Origin: CBFIJI01 sp965662885 | GTDB taxonomy: Bacteria > Bacteroidota > Bacteroidia > Flavobacteriales > Flavobacteriaceae | Direction: 5' to 3' | Assembly: GCA_965662885.1 (NCBI GenBank) | Contig: CBFIJI010000079.1 | Span: 1 to 9,722 of the forward strand | Length of the DNA: 9,722 nt | In this document: positions 1 to 6,237 of the stretch, piece by piece | Layout of the letters: the number at the start of each line of letters is the position of its first letter | Position numbering within the stretch: the stretch's first letter is position 1 | Translations under genes and position numbers: made by a program | Notes under the pieces: generated by a model | The model's database searches: none | What the model saw: only the letters and a program-made list of their open reading frames with translations | Told to the model about the DNA's origin: nothing

Positions 1-2
1 AT

Positions 3-512
3 GGCGATCATGCCTATACTTTTGAAGTGGGCGAAATTGCCACTGAAACAAAAAAATTATTAGAGGTCACCAAAGCTTCACTTTATGCCGGAATTGCTCA
101 GTTCAAAAAAGGGAATCGTATTGGAGATTTGGGATATGCCATACAACACTTTACCGAATCGCAGGGGTTTGGAGTCGTTCGTGATTTGGTGGGGCACGGT
201 TTAGGTCGTGAAATGCACGAAGGACCAGAAGTTCCTAATTATGGGCGTCGTGGTGTTGGAAAGAAATTTGTGGAAGGAATGGTCTTGGCTATCGAACCCA
301 TGATCAATCAAGGAACCCATCGGGTGAGACAATTAAAAGACGGTTGGACCATATTAACAGGAGACGGTAAACCCAGTGCCCATTTTGAACATGATGTGGC
401 CCTTGTAAATGGAAAACCAGAATTACTTTCTACGTTCGATTATATTTATGAAGCTCTGGGTATTGAATCTGACGAAGAAGCCCCTTTTAAAAATGCAAGC
501 TTAATTTCATGA
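3..512 (+). CDS. map: Type I methionine aminopeptidase, 3' part (5' end outside window)
   Basis: Removes the initiator methionine from new proteins in the cytoplasm; a pita-bread-fold enzyme with two metal ions. The reading frame is open from base 3, so the gene enters from upstream and about 169 codons are visible. The GTG at 27 is an internal Val codon, not a start. Four of the five metal ligands known for E. coli MetAP can be placed: the Asp of GDHAYTF (6-8, like D108), the His of GHGLGREMHEGP (195-197, like H171), the Glu of LAIEPM (294-296, like E204) and the Glu of HFEHDVAL (387-389, like E235). The second His of the GHG...MHE motif is the usual substrate-contacting residue. The first Asp ligand lies outside the window. 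The stop codon overlaps the next start (ATGA, 509-512), which suggests translational coupling with the methyltransferase. Family assignment is secure. Confidence 0.96.
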   Translation, partial: GDHAYTFEVGEIATETKKLLEVTKASLYAGIAQFKKGNRIGDLGYAIQHFTESQGFGVVRDLVGHGLGREMHEGPEVPNYGRRGVGKKFVEGMVLAIEPMINQGTHRVRQLKDGWTILTGDGKPSAHFEHDVALVNGKPELLSTFDYIYEALGIESDEEAPFKNASLIS

Positions 513-1270
513 AATGGCTGTTGAAATGGTTTCCACGACCTTGGTTAATTCAGCTAAGTCTTTGGGGACAACCCCTTTTAAGATGGTGGTACAATGGTAC
601 CCGTTTCACCGATCCCATTGACGGAAGTCGCTATCGGAAATTTTTACCCTACGGCTATAAAGAACACTTGCGCCAAAATGCCCTTTGCCCGGGAACCCTC
701 TCGTTAGAAAGACATCGACTTCTTTGGCTCTATCTTCAAAATAAGACTCCTTTTTTTACGGATAAGCTCAAGGTCCTTCATGTTGCTCCAGAACAGGTGT
801 TTTACCAAAAGTTTAAACGTTTTAAAAATTGGGAGTACACCACTACAGACCTTTATTCTCCTCTTGCTGAAGTAAAAGCGGATATTTGTGCATTACCTTT
901 TGAGGATCAAACGTTCGACTTTCTTTTGTGTAATCATGTACTAGAACATATTCCCGATGATCAAAAAGCCATGCGGGAAATCTTCCGTGTTCTAAAAAAA
1001 GGAGGAACCGCCATTCTTCAGGTGCCTTTAGAGCAAGATCGGAGCACTACTTTTGAGGATGATCGTATTACAGACCCCAAGGAACGCACACGTATTTTTG
1101 GACAATACGACCATGTTCGTGTTTATGGAATAGACTTTTTTGAACGGCTAGAAGCCATTGGTTTTAAAACTCAAAAAATAGACTATACCCAATTCCTGTC
1201 CTCAAAAAGTATTGAGGAATATGCGTTACCCAAAGGAGAATGGATTCCTATAGCACAACGCCCCAGCTAA
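509..1270 (+). CDS. Class I SAM-dependent methyltransferase (Methyltransf_11-like), substrate unknown
   Basis: A 253-residue probable cytoplasmic methyltransferase. The Rossmann core starts near residue 87. Motif I is degenerate (VLHVAPE, 89-95, instead of a glycine-rich loop), followed by the acidic strand end TTTDL (111-115). Next come DICALPFEDQTFDFLLC (125-141), where D125 and the LPF segment match the adenine-binding region, the helix HVLEHIPDD (143-151) and RVLKKGG (160-166), all typical of Methyltransf_11. The N-terminal 85 residues are basic and aromatic and contain CPGTLSLERHRLLWLYL (60-76), which looks like a remnant of the Cys-rich front seen in some related enzymes; only one Cys remains, so zinc binding is unlikely (inference). 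The start ATG overlaps the map stop, so the pair is probably one transcription unit. The gene converges on the minus-strand fibre gene with a 20-bp gap. The substrate cannot be deduced from the sequence. Confidence 0.85.
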   Translation: MKWLLKWFPRPWLIQLSLWGQPLLRWWYNGTRFTDPIDGSRYRKFLPYGYKEHLRQNALCPGTLSLERHRLLWLYLQNKTPFFTDKLKVLHVAPEQVFYQKFKRFKNWEYTTTDLYSPLAEVKADICALPFEDQTFDFLLCNHVLEHIPDDQKAMREIFRVLKKGGTAILQVPLEQDRSTTFEDDRITDPKERTRIFGQYDHVRVYGIDFFERLEAIGFKTQKIDYTQFLSSKSIEEYALPKGEWIPIAQRPS

Positions 1271-1290
1271 TCAGTATAACAAATAGGTTT

Positions 1291-4029
1291 TTATTGGCTG
1301 CTTTGAAGAAATGACTTGATCGTTTTCTTGAGAAGCCTTAATTCTTCTTTTAAAAAAACAATTTCTTGTTGTTGATTTTCAATTTTCTTTTGTTGTTCAA
1401 TGGTATGTAAAAAAAGTTCTTCGACTTTTTCTAAGTTCGTTCGAACATTCTCCGAAATATTCCATGTTTTATTTAATATTAAATCTGAACGGCTTTGAAC
1501 TCCTGGTAAATGCTTATTCTTTTTTATAAAAGCTTCTACTTCTTTTAAACTTAAAAGACGATAATCAATTACCTGAGGTTGAATAGGATCATAATAATTT
1601 TCAAAAACATAATCTGGATGCGTGATAGGTTTACCTTTTTTTAAAAAATCTCCACTTGTATTGATATTTCCATTAACATCAAGAAGATAGGTGGGGGTTT
1701 GGGTTCCTATACCAACTTTTCCGTCAGCTAATACCCGAATACGTTGATTGCCTTCTCCATCTGCAATAATTATATTGTTTGAGATATTCGTAATATTGGA
1801 CGTATTACTAGTGACTCTTGCACCGATGATGGTATTGTTGTTTCCAGTAATTAAGCCCTTGCCTGCATTCGAACCAATTATTGTATTAAAGGAACCGCTG
1901 GTAATATCACTTAAGGCATGACTTCCAACCACCACATTGGAGCTTCCTCCCTCATTATTTAAATGAGCGCTAAACCCAATATTCGTGTTGTTAGAGCCAG
2001 TATTATTTTCTTTATGGGCATTTGTCCCAACAGAAGTATTTCGAATTCCACTTGTATTTCTTTTTGAAGCAGCGTCACCAAGGGCAGTATTTGATCGACC
2101 TGTTGTATTGGCAAACAACGCCTCTTCACCAACTGCTGAATTTGACCTCCCAGAAATATTATACTGCAAAGCTCCAGCTCCAACAGCCGTATTTTCAAAA
2201 CCTGAAGTATTATCTAAAAGAGCGCGCATTCCTACAGCTGTATTCTTTGTACCATACTTTGTAGTTCCATAATCTGAGTGTCTTAAACCGTTCCCAATAG
2301 CTAAAGAACCTTGAAATTTATTAGTGTCTTGATTTGGGAGATAAATAACAGGAACGTCATCTATAGCAATGGTTGTGGCAGAAATAACCGTAGAGTTACC
2401 CGAATGGAGAGATAACATACAATCAGGACTCATATCGCCTAACCCGACAAAACCACTCCCTAAAATATTAAGGCGTTGATTGCCTTGTCCATCGGCCAAG
2501 ATGATATTGTTTGATGTATTTGATGCTAAACCAGACACTTTACCTAAGATGGTATTGAAATGTCCTATGGTAAGGTCTTTTCCACTTTCAGTTCCTATTA
2601 CTGTATTGCTGTTACCCGAAACAATATTCTGGAGAGTATAGAGACCAACTGCAATATTACCATCGCCTCCTTCATTATTTTCAAGGGTACTTCTTCCTAT
2701 GGCTATATTATTTTTCCCCGAATTATTCTTTTTGAGTGCATAAGTTCCAATAGCTAAATTGGATGTACCCGTTAAATTTCTTAACAATGTGCTGGCTCCT
2801 ATGGCTGTATTATAACCCCCTAAAGTATTACTTTTGAGCGCACTTGATCCAATAGCTGTATTGTATCTTCCTGTAGCAGTATTCCTCAAAAGTGCATTTT
2901 CACCTATTGCAACGTTTGAGTTTTGATTACCACCTCCTCTACCTATGTTAAGTCCGTTGACTTGAATATCATTATTAGAAAAAGAAAGCATATGACCAGC
3001 TAAGTCTATAGATCGGTCAGCAGTCAGTTTTCCATCAACATTAAAAAGATTTTCAACCACTTCTCTTCCAGTAATCTGTAAACTTGTTGAGGTCGTTTGA
3101 AACTTTAATCCATTACTTGCTACAAGAGTGATCGCATTCCCATTATTTATTTCTAAGGTTGTTTTAGTAACTTCTCCAGTAGTAGTTATTTTTAAAGTCT
3201 GGGAATCTGTACTTGTATATTTACTTAAATCTACCTTCGTTGTTGTTCCACTGATCGAAAGTAAATTACCCTCTAAACTTATGGTTTGACTGTCCGTATT
3301 GATATTAATTTGTTTCAATGAAACGCTTTTTGCCTCTTCTCCATCACCCGCTAATGATAGAAAAAGTTTTCCATCTCGAATTTCAAATTCATCAACTCTT
3401 TGATTGTCTCTATCAGAATCATCTAGAAATTTAGAGAGATTGACTTTACCACCATTTTCTAATGACAAGATATTCGTACTTTCTTCTAAGTGAAGTGTTT
3501 GGGAATCTGTATTGGTTGTGTTATCAACTGTTATGTTTTTTAAAATATATTCCCTCAAATTAATGCTTCCCCCTCTTTCCAATTTAATAATATGATCTTC
3601 CAAAGACAATTGCTGATCTGGATTTAAATAAGGTAGTAAATTGATAGCACCATGATCTTTCAGTATTAATCTGTGTTCTTTAGTAATGTATAAAGTACCA
3701 CTCGTGGTTAAACTGTTTTCTTTGCCAAGACAGTTCCATATTCCAAATGTATTTTGCCAAATTTCCAAACACTGACGATCTGTGTTATAGATTAATAAAC
3801 CGTCAGGAATGTTTTCATTGAAAGCATTATCCCGTTCACTAAGATTCATACGAGGTAGTAAGACTCCTTGAGAACTACTCTCCATTTCTAACAGTGCTTT
3901 GGAGTTGATTTGAGTTACATTATCTCCCAATTTTATTTGACTATATATAGCATCCGTAGAAAAAAAGGATATTATACTTAATACAAGGAGGAAATGATTT
4001 GTACGCAGAGAATTAAATTGATTGTTCAT
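1291..4029 (-). CDS. Exported fibre-like protein with 17-residue head repeats and C-terminal coiled coil
   Basis: A 912-residue probable cell-surface or fibre protein. A signal peptide spans about 1-30 (hydrophobic LLVLSIISFF, probable cut AIYS|Q). Residues 31-101 match a Bacteroidota N-terminal module (KALLEMESSSQGVLLPRM; DGLLIYNTDRQCLEIW). Residues 136-302 hold beta-repeats built on DSQTL...L...G..V.L. Two blocks of NTAIGxxAL-type repeats follow (372-506 and 596-748), each with a 17-residue period like the Hep_Hag/YadA head, and each closed by NNIIxADGxGNQR. Then come VGIGTQTPTYLLDVNG (772-787), DYVFENYYD...SLKEVEAFIKKNKHLPGV (806-844), and a probable coiled coil (about 862-906) that could form a trimer. 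The C-terminal segment is common in proteins annotated 'tail fiber' in flavobacteria, but no S74 endosialidase-type self-cleaving domain is visible. No T9SS CTD and no lipobox were found. It is the last gene of the three-gene cluster, 33 bp after the PorP/SprF gene. Exported and trimeric are inferences; the ligand is unknown. Confidence 0.85.
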   Translation of the reverse strand: MNNQFNSLRTNHFLLVLSIISFFSTDAIYSQIKLGDNVTQINSKALLEMESSSQGVLLPRMNLSERDNAFNENIPDGLLIYNTDRQCLEIWQNTFGIWNCLGKENSLTTSGTLYITKEHRLILKDHGAINLLPYLNPDQQLSLEDHIIKLERGGSINLREYILKNITVDNTTNTDSQTLHLEESTNILSLENGGKVNLSKFLDDSDRDNQRVDEFEIRDGKLFLSLAGDGEEAKSVSLKQININTDSQTISLEGNLLSISGTTTKVDLSKYTSTDSQTLKITTTGEVTKTTLEINNGNAITLVASNGLKFQTTSTSLQITGREVVENLFNVDGKLTADRSIDLAGHMLSFSNNDIQVNGLNIGRGGGNQNSNVAIGENALLRNTATGRYNTAIGSSALKSNTLGGYNTAIGASTLLRNLTGTSNLAIGTYALKKNNSGKNNIAIGRSTLENNEGGDGNIAVGLYTLQNIVSGNSNTVIGTESGKDLTIGHFNTILGKVSGLASNTSNNIILADGQGNQRLNILGSGFVGLGDMSPDCMLSLHSGNSTVISATTIAIDDVPVIYLPNQDTNKFQGSLAIGNGLRHSDYGTTKYGTKNTAVGMRALLDNTSGFENTAVGAGALQYNISGRSNSAVGEEALFANTTGRSNTALGDAASKRNTSGIRNTSVGTNAHKENNTGSNNTNIGFSAHLNNEGGSSNVVVGSHALSDITSGSFNTIIGSNAGKGLITGNNNTIIGARVTSNTSNITNISNNIIIADGEGNQRIRVLADGKVGIGTQTPTYLLDVNGNINTSGDFLKKGKPITHPDYVFENYYDPIQPQVIDYRLLSLKEVEAFIKKNKHLPGVQSRSDLILNKTWNISENVRTNLEKVEELFLHTIEQQKKIENQQQEIVFLKEELRLLKKTIKSFLQSSQ
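1786..2244 (-). repeat. Head-repeat block 2: nine units, 51-bp (17-residue) period
   Basis: Residues 596-748 of the fibre protein. Units start at 596, 613, 630, 647, 664, 681, 698, 715 and 732, with no period slippage. A loose entry unit (SLAIGNGLRHSDYG) lies at 575. The order of late units copies block 1: a GG-bearing unit (NNEGG), then S/G-rich units, then NTIIG and NNIIIADGEGNQR. Both blocks therefore probably arose by duplication of a whole head. The DNA copies are clearly diverged, so this is not a fresh tandem array. Confidence 0.88.
2512..2916 (-). repeat. Head-repeat block 1: eight units, 51-bp (17-residue) period
   Basis: Residues 372-506 of the fibre protein. Units start at residues 372, 390, 407, 424, 441, 458, 475 and 492; the first is 18 residues long, the next six are exactly 17, and the last is shortened. 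The consensus is N-T-A-I-G-x-x-A-L-x-x-N-x-x-G-x-x. The motif resembles the left-handed beta-roll repeats of YadA-like heads (Hep_Hag, usually about 14 residues), with a longer turn. The block ends at NNIILADGQGNQR (507-519). Confidence 0.88.
3124..3624 (-). repeat. Degenerate DSQTL beta-repeats in the N-terminal stalk of the fibre protein
   Basis: Four to five diverged copies of one protein motif lie within residues 136-302. Copies begin at 136 (NPDQQLSLEDHIIKLERGG), 174 (TDSQTLHLEE...), 245 (TDSQTISLEGNLLSISG) and 274 (TDSQTLKITTT...), with a weaker copy at about 208 (DNQRVDEFEI). Each unit reads D-x-Q-x-L, a short beta pair, then a Gly- or Asn-led turn and a closing V/I-x-L, which suggests a stacked beta solenoid or stalk. 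The DNA copies are diverged. Confidence 0.7.
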
Positions 4030-4062
4030 TTGTCCATTTTTTTAATTATAAAATAGGTTTAA

Positions 4063-5016
4063 TTAATTTTTACCAACAGTTAAAGGTATTGACGGAGGCG
4101 GAATAGGCTGTTCCTCCTTTTTGGGGGTATTTAACTTAATTTTTATCATAAATTCGTGAATACCACTACTAGAATTTTTTAATAATTTATTTGAGGGTAT
4201 TTGGTAGGCATAGCCTAATGAGAAGAATCTTCCTGTGTCTAACATTAAAGAGGCAGATAGCGCTGTTTTCCATTGATAACCCATTGTGAATTCAATATTT
4301 TTGAATGCGATTCCTGTGTTGAGAACAAGTGACAAGGGCGCTGCCCGAACATAACGCAAAATTCCAGAAGCCATCCAAAAGAGTGATCCTTTAAGGGGTA
4401 ACCTCATTCCAACCGCACTGAAGAAATGGGGGCGTCCAATCACAGAACTATTAATTCCATCTTGTTGATTTTGAAAATGAGTAGCTAAAATTTGAGGAAT
4501 AGAAAATGAAAAATAGTATTGTTCAGATCTCAAATAGACTCCAACACCGAAGTTAGGTCGGAAAGCAGAAAAATTTTGAAGATTACTATCTAAAGTAATA
4601 TTGTCCAAAACATAAACTCCCTCATAACTTAAACGTATGCTTTTACCCCCTGCTTGAACACCTAAAAAAAGATTCCATTGATCATTAATTGGAAGGCGGT
4701 AGGAAAAAGTAGCGAATGCGACCGTATTGTTTTCGACAAAAGTCTTATCGTTAGTAATTAAAGCCCCCCAACCCAGACGATTTTTTATACCTGGAAAACC
4801 AAAAGAAAAAGTCTGTATTTGAGGAGCTCCTTCCACACCAAGCCATTGGGAACGAAAAATACTTTTAAATGTAAGCACTCCCTCTGTTCCTGTATAGGCT
4901 GGATTGACAACATTCATATGTTGTGTTTGAAATATTAAATGATAGTCTTGTTGTGCATTTAATGTTATAATAAAAAAAGAAGGGATAAAAAATACTAAAG
5001 ACCTAAAGGTGTTCAT
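4063..5016 (-). CDS. PorP/SprF-family type IX secretion-associated outer-membrane protein
   Basis: A 317-residue predicted outer-membrane beta-barrel. Family members (PorP, SprF) are linked to the T9SS, and SprF-like proteins are needed for secretion of specific type B CTD cargo. A signal peptide spans 1-21 (FFIPSFFIITLNA|QQ). Family hallmarks are HMNVVNPAYTG (33-43) and FRSQWLGVEGAPQIQTFSF (54-72), followed by GWGALITND (82-90), SYRLPI (105-110) and GVQAGGK (119-125). Later alternating segments end at HEFMIKIKLN (287-296). A proline-rich tail, PKKEEQPIPPPSIPL (298-312), follows the last apparent strand and is unusual. The length of about 300 residues is normal for the family. The gene lies 77 bp after the CTD gene and 33 bp before the fibre gene on the same strand, so it is probably their dedicated partner (inference from synteny). 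Confidence 0.93.
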   Translation of the reverse strand: MNTFRSLVFFIPSFFIITLNAQQDYHLIFQTQHMNVVNPAYTGTEGVLTFKSIFRSQWLGVEGAPQIQTFSFGFPGIKNRLGWGALITNDKTFVENNTVAFATFSYRLPINDQWNLFLGVQAGGKSIRLSYEGVYVLDNITLDSNLQNFSAFRPNFGVGVYLRSEQYYFSFSIPQILATHFQNQQDGINSSVIGRPHFFSAVGMRLPLKGSLFWMASGILRYVRAAPLSLVLNTGIAFKNIEFTMGYQWKTALSASLMLDTGRFFSLGYAYQIPSNKLLKNSSSGIHEFMIKIKLNTPKKEEQPIPPPSIPLTVGKN

Positions 5017-5027
5017 TCTATTTTAAG

Positions 5028-5053
5028 TTAACTATTAATCTAACAATCGTTAA
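5028..5053. promoter_or_regulatory. Imperfect inverted repeat upstream of the PorP/SprF gene
   Basis: Two 9-bp arms, TTAACTATT and AATCGTTAA, pair with one mismatch around an 8-bp spacer, 11 bp before the porP-like start. Because the region is AT-rich, the repeat may be chance. It would fit a weak leader hairpin or an operator. Confidence 0.2.
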
Positions 5054-5093
5054 AACTTCATATAGGCCTTAAAAACTTGCTAGGGAGAAGTAA

Positions 5094-6101
5094 TTAATAC
5101 GAAATTTGTAACCAACCTTGTTTATCTATACTATCATCATTATCAAAGTCAATTATAAAAAAGTAAGGACCTTGTGGTAATAATTCTTTTAAGTTTTGAT
5201 AGTTTCCTTTCCAATCGTTGTTATAACCATTAAGAGAAGAGAAAACTTCTCGCCCTAAACGATTAAATACATAGACTTTTGTGTTTGGATAATTTTCAAC
5301 GCCCTCTATAATCCAAGTATCGTTTAATCCATCACCATTCGGGGTTAAACCCTCGGTGACTTTTAAATCGTCAAAAACAGGAGGAGGTAGTAGAATAAAG
5401 GCAAAAGCGCTATATTTTTCGAAATCAATCGGTTGTTTTGAGCTAATAGATCCGCTTGATGATGACGGGAAATTATTATCTACTAAGCTATATGTATCTA
5501 ATTGAGATTCAATCGCTTCCCATTCAAAACCATTAAAACCACCAATACTAAGCAACGGTAATAAAGAAGAAGTATTTTGAGTTTTTTTGAAAAAATTAAC
5601 TAGGTTACTGCTTTGATTCCATGACAAGGTAATATAGCCACTCCCACTACCAGCTCTGATTTCCCAAAAGTGTTCTGGATGCAATGCCCTAATCCCAATT
5701 GAAGTCGCACGTTGGCTGTGGGGTTCATGCCTGTAAGAAAACTCGATAAATTCAGAGCCTACAAGTTGTGTTACTGCAAGTGGTTGAAAAATATTTCGGT
5801 CACCAACTGGAACAGTATAATCAGTTTGATTGTAAACTTTAATATATCCGTCAATATAACTATGTTCTGTAGCGTTTACCCAAGTTGAACTAGGGGAGAA
5901 AGAAACCTGTCCACCATTGACTCCTTTGTTGGTATAAATTTTACCCGATTGAAATAGGGTTTCGTTTGAAGCAATATGTAATTCATTCTGTGGTGCAATA
6001 TAGAGATCTCCATAGAGTGCTAAATTTGAATTTATATACTCAGAAGACCTTGAAGATTGTGCACTACTTTTTAGTAAAATAAATAGTGGTAAAATGTACA
6101 A
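5094..6101 (-). CDS. T9SS type B sorting-domain (gliding-motility-type CTD) surface protein; start uncertain
   Basis: A secreted protein expected to leave the cell through the T9SS. The CTD spans about 243-335 and shows the full type B pattern: VTEGLTPNGDGLNDTWIIEG (248-267), YPNTKVYVFNRLGREVF (271-287), NNDWKG (294-299), LPQGPYFFIIDFD (308-320) and GWLQISY (329-335). The N-terminal region (about 20-240) is beta-rich, with SYIDGYIKVYNQTDYTVPVGD (81-101) resembling modules in front of other T9SS domains; no PKD or adhesion repeat was seen. At 335 residues it is short for a type B client. The start is doubtful: the TTG at 6101 is the only standard start codon in frame and leaves the signal peptide without a basic front. 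The frame stays open upstream to 6140 and reads RSPCKFLLYILPLFILLKSSAQ, with Arg and Lys where a signal peptide needs them. It is the first gene of the surface cluster. Confidence 0.87.
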   Translation of the reverse strand: MYILPLFILLKSSAQSSRSSEYINSNLALYGDLYIAPQNELHIASNETLFQSGKIYTNKGVNGGQVSFSPSSTWVNATEHSYIDGYIKVYNQTDYTVPVGDRNIFQPLAVTQLVGSEFIEFSYRHEPHSQRATSIGIRALHPEHFWEIRAGSGSGYITLSWNQSSNLVNFFKKTQNTSSLLPLLSIGGFNGFEWEAIESQLDTYSLVDNNFPSSSSGSISSKQPIDFEKYSAFAFILLPPPVFDDLKVTEGLTPNGDGLNDTWIIEGVENYPNTKVYVFNRLGREVFSSLNGYNNDWKGNYQNLKELLPQGPYFFIIDFDNDDSIDKQGWLQISY

Positions 6102-6237
6102 TAGAAATTTACAAGGAGACCTAATAACTCTAGATTTGGGTTAAACAATTCGTTATAGTAGGTCGGGAGTTAATTTTAATAACTACTTAAAAGTAGTATT
6201 TAATTTCTAATTATAAATGATTTTTTAAAAAAAAATA
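6102..6237. other. AT-rich gap between apbE and the surface cluster, without ATG
   Basis: A 136-bp gap. The apbE stop is followed on the minus strand by a T-run and an A-run that could form only a weak A/T hairpin, so no convincing terminator was seen. The gap also holds the 16-bp palindrome and, at 6102-6140, an open in-frame extension of the CTD gene. No ATG occurs on the minus strand anywhere in the gap. Confidence 0.6.
6182..6197. promoter_or_regulatory. 16-bp palindrome between apbE and the surface cluster, possible operator
   Basis: ACTACTT-AA-AAGTAGT is a perfect 7-bp inverted repeat with a 2-bp spacer, in the 136-bp gap upstream of the surface cluster. The spacer is too short for a good terminator hairpin, although a 6-bp stem with a 4-nt loop is possible. 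It could bind a dimeric regulator of the cluster. No clear Bacteroidota promoter (TTTG ... TAnnTTTG) could be placed in this gap. Confidence 0.3.

Noticed and set aside
1..29. ATG at base 1 or GTG at 27 as the start of the map gene
   Set aside because: The ATG is in another frame. The GTG is an internal Val after the conserved GDHAYTFE segment, so the gene simply enters from upstream.
1268..1300. Bidirectional terminator between the convergent methyltransferase and fibre genes
   Set aside because: Only a weak CAAATA/TATTG pairing around GGTTTTT is present, with no GC stem and no clear T tail on either strand.
1291..1640. C-terminus of the fibre protein as an S74 endosialidase-type self-cleaving chaperone
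   Set aside because: The usual SDxRLKxxI opening and its catalytic Ser/Lys are not visible; the segment is DYVFE...KEVEAF plus a coiled coil instead.
1959..2198. Minus-strand open frame of 79 codons inside the fibre gene
   Set aside because: It is an out-of-frame shadow of the repeat block, Leu/Ile-rich because of the repeat codons.
1985..2757. Several plus-strand open frames of 65-95 codons with repeated TAVF/PEVL-like patterns
   Set aside because: They are antisense to the fibre gene, and their periodicity mirrors its 51-bp repeats. They have no start context and no family resemblance.
1786..2916. Regular 51-bp periodicity considered as CRISPR-like or other noncoding direct repeats
   Set aside because: The period falls exactly on 17 codons of a long open frame, the DNA copies are diverged while the protein motif is kept, and no constant repeat with unique spacers is present.
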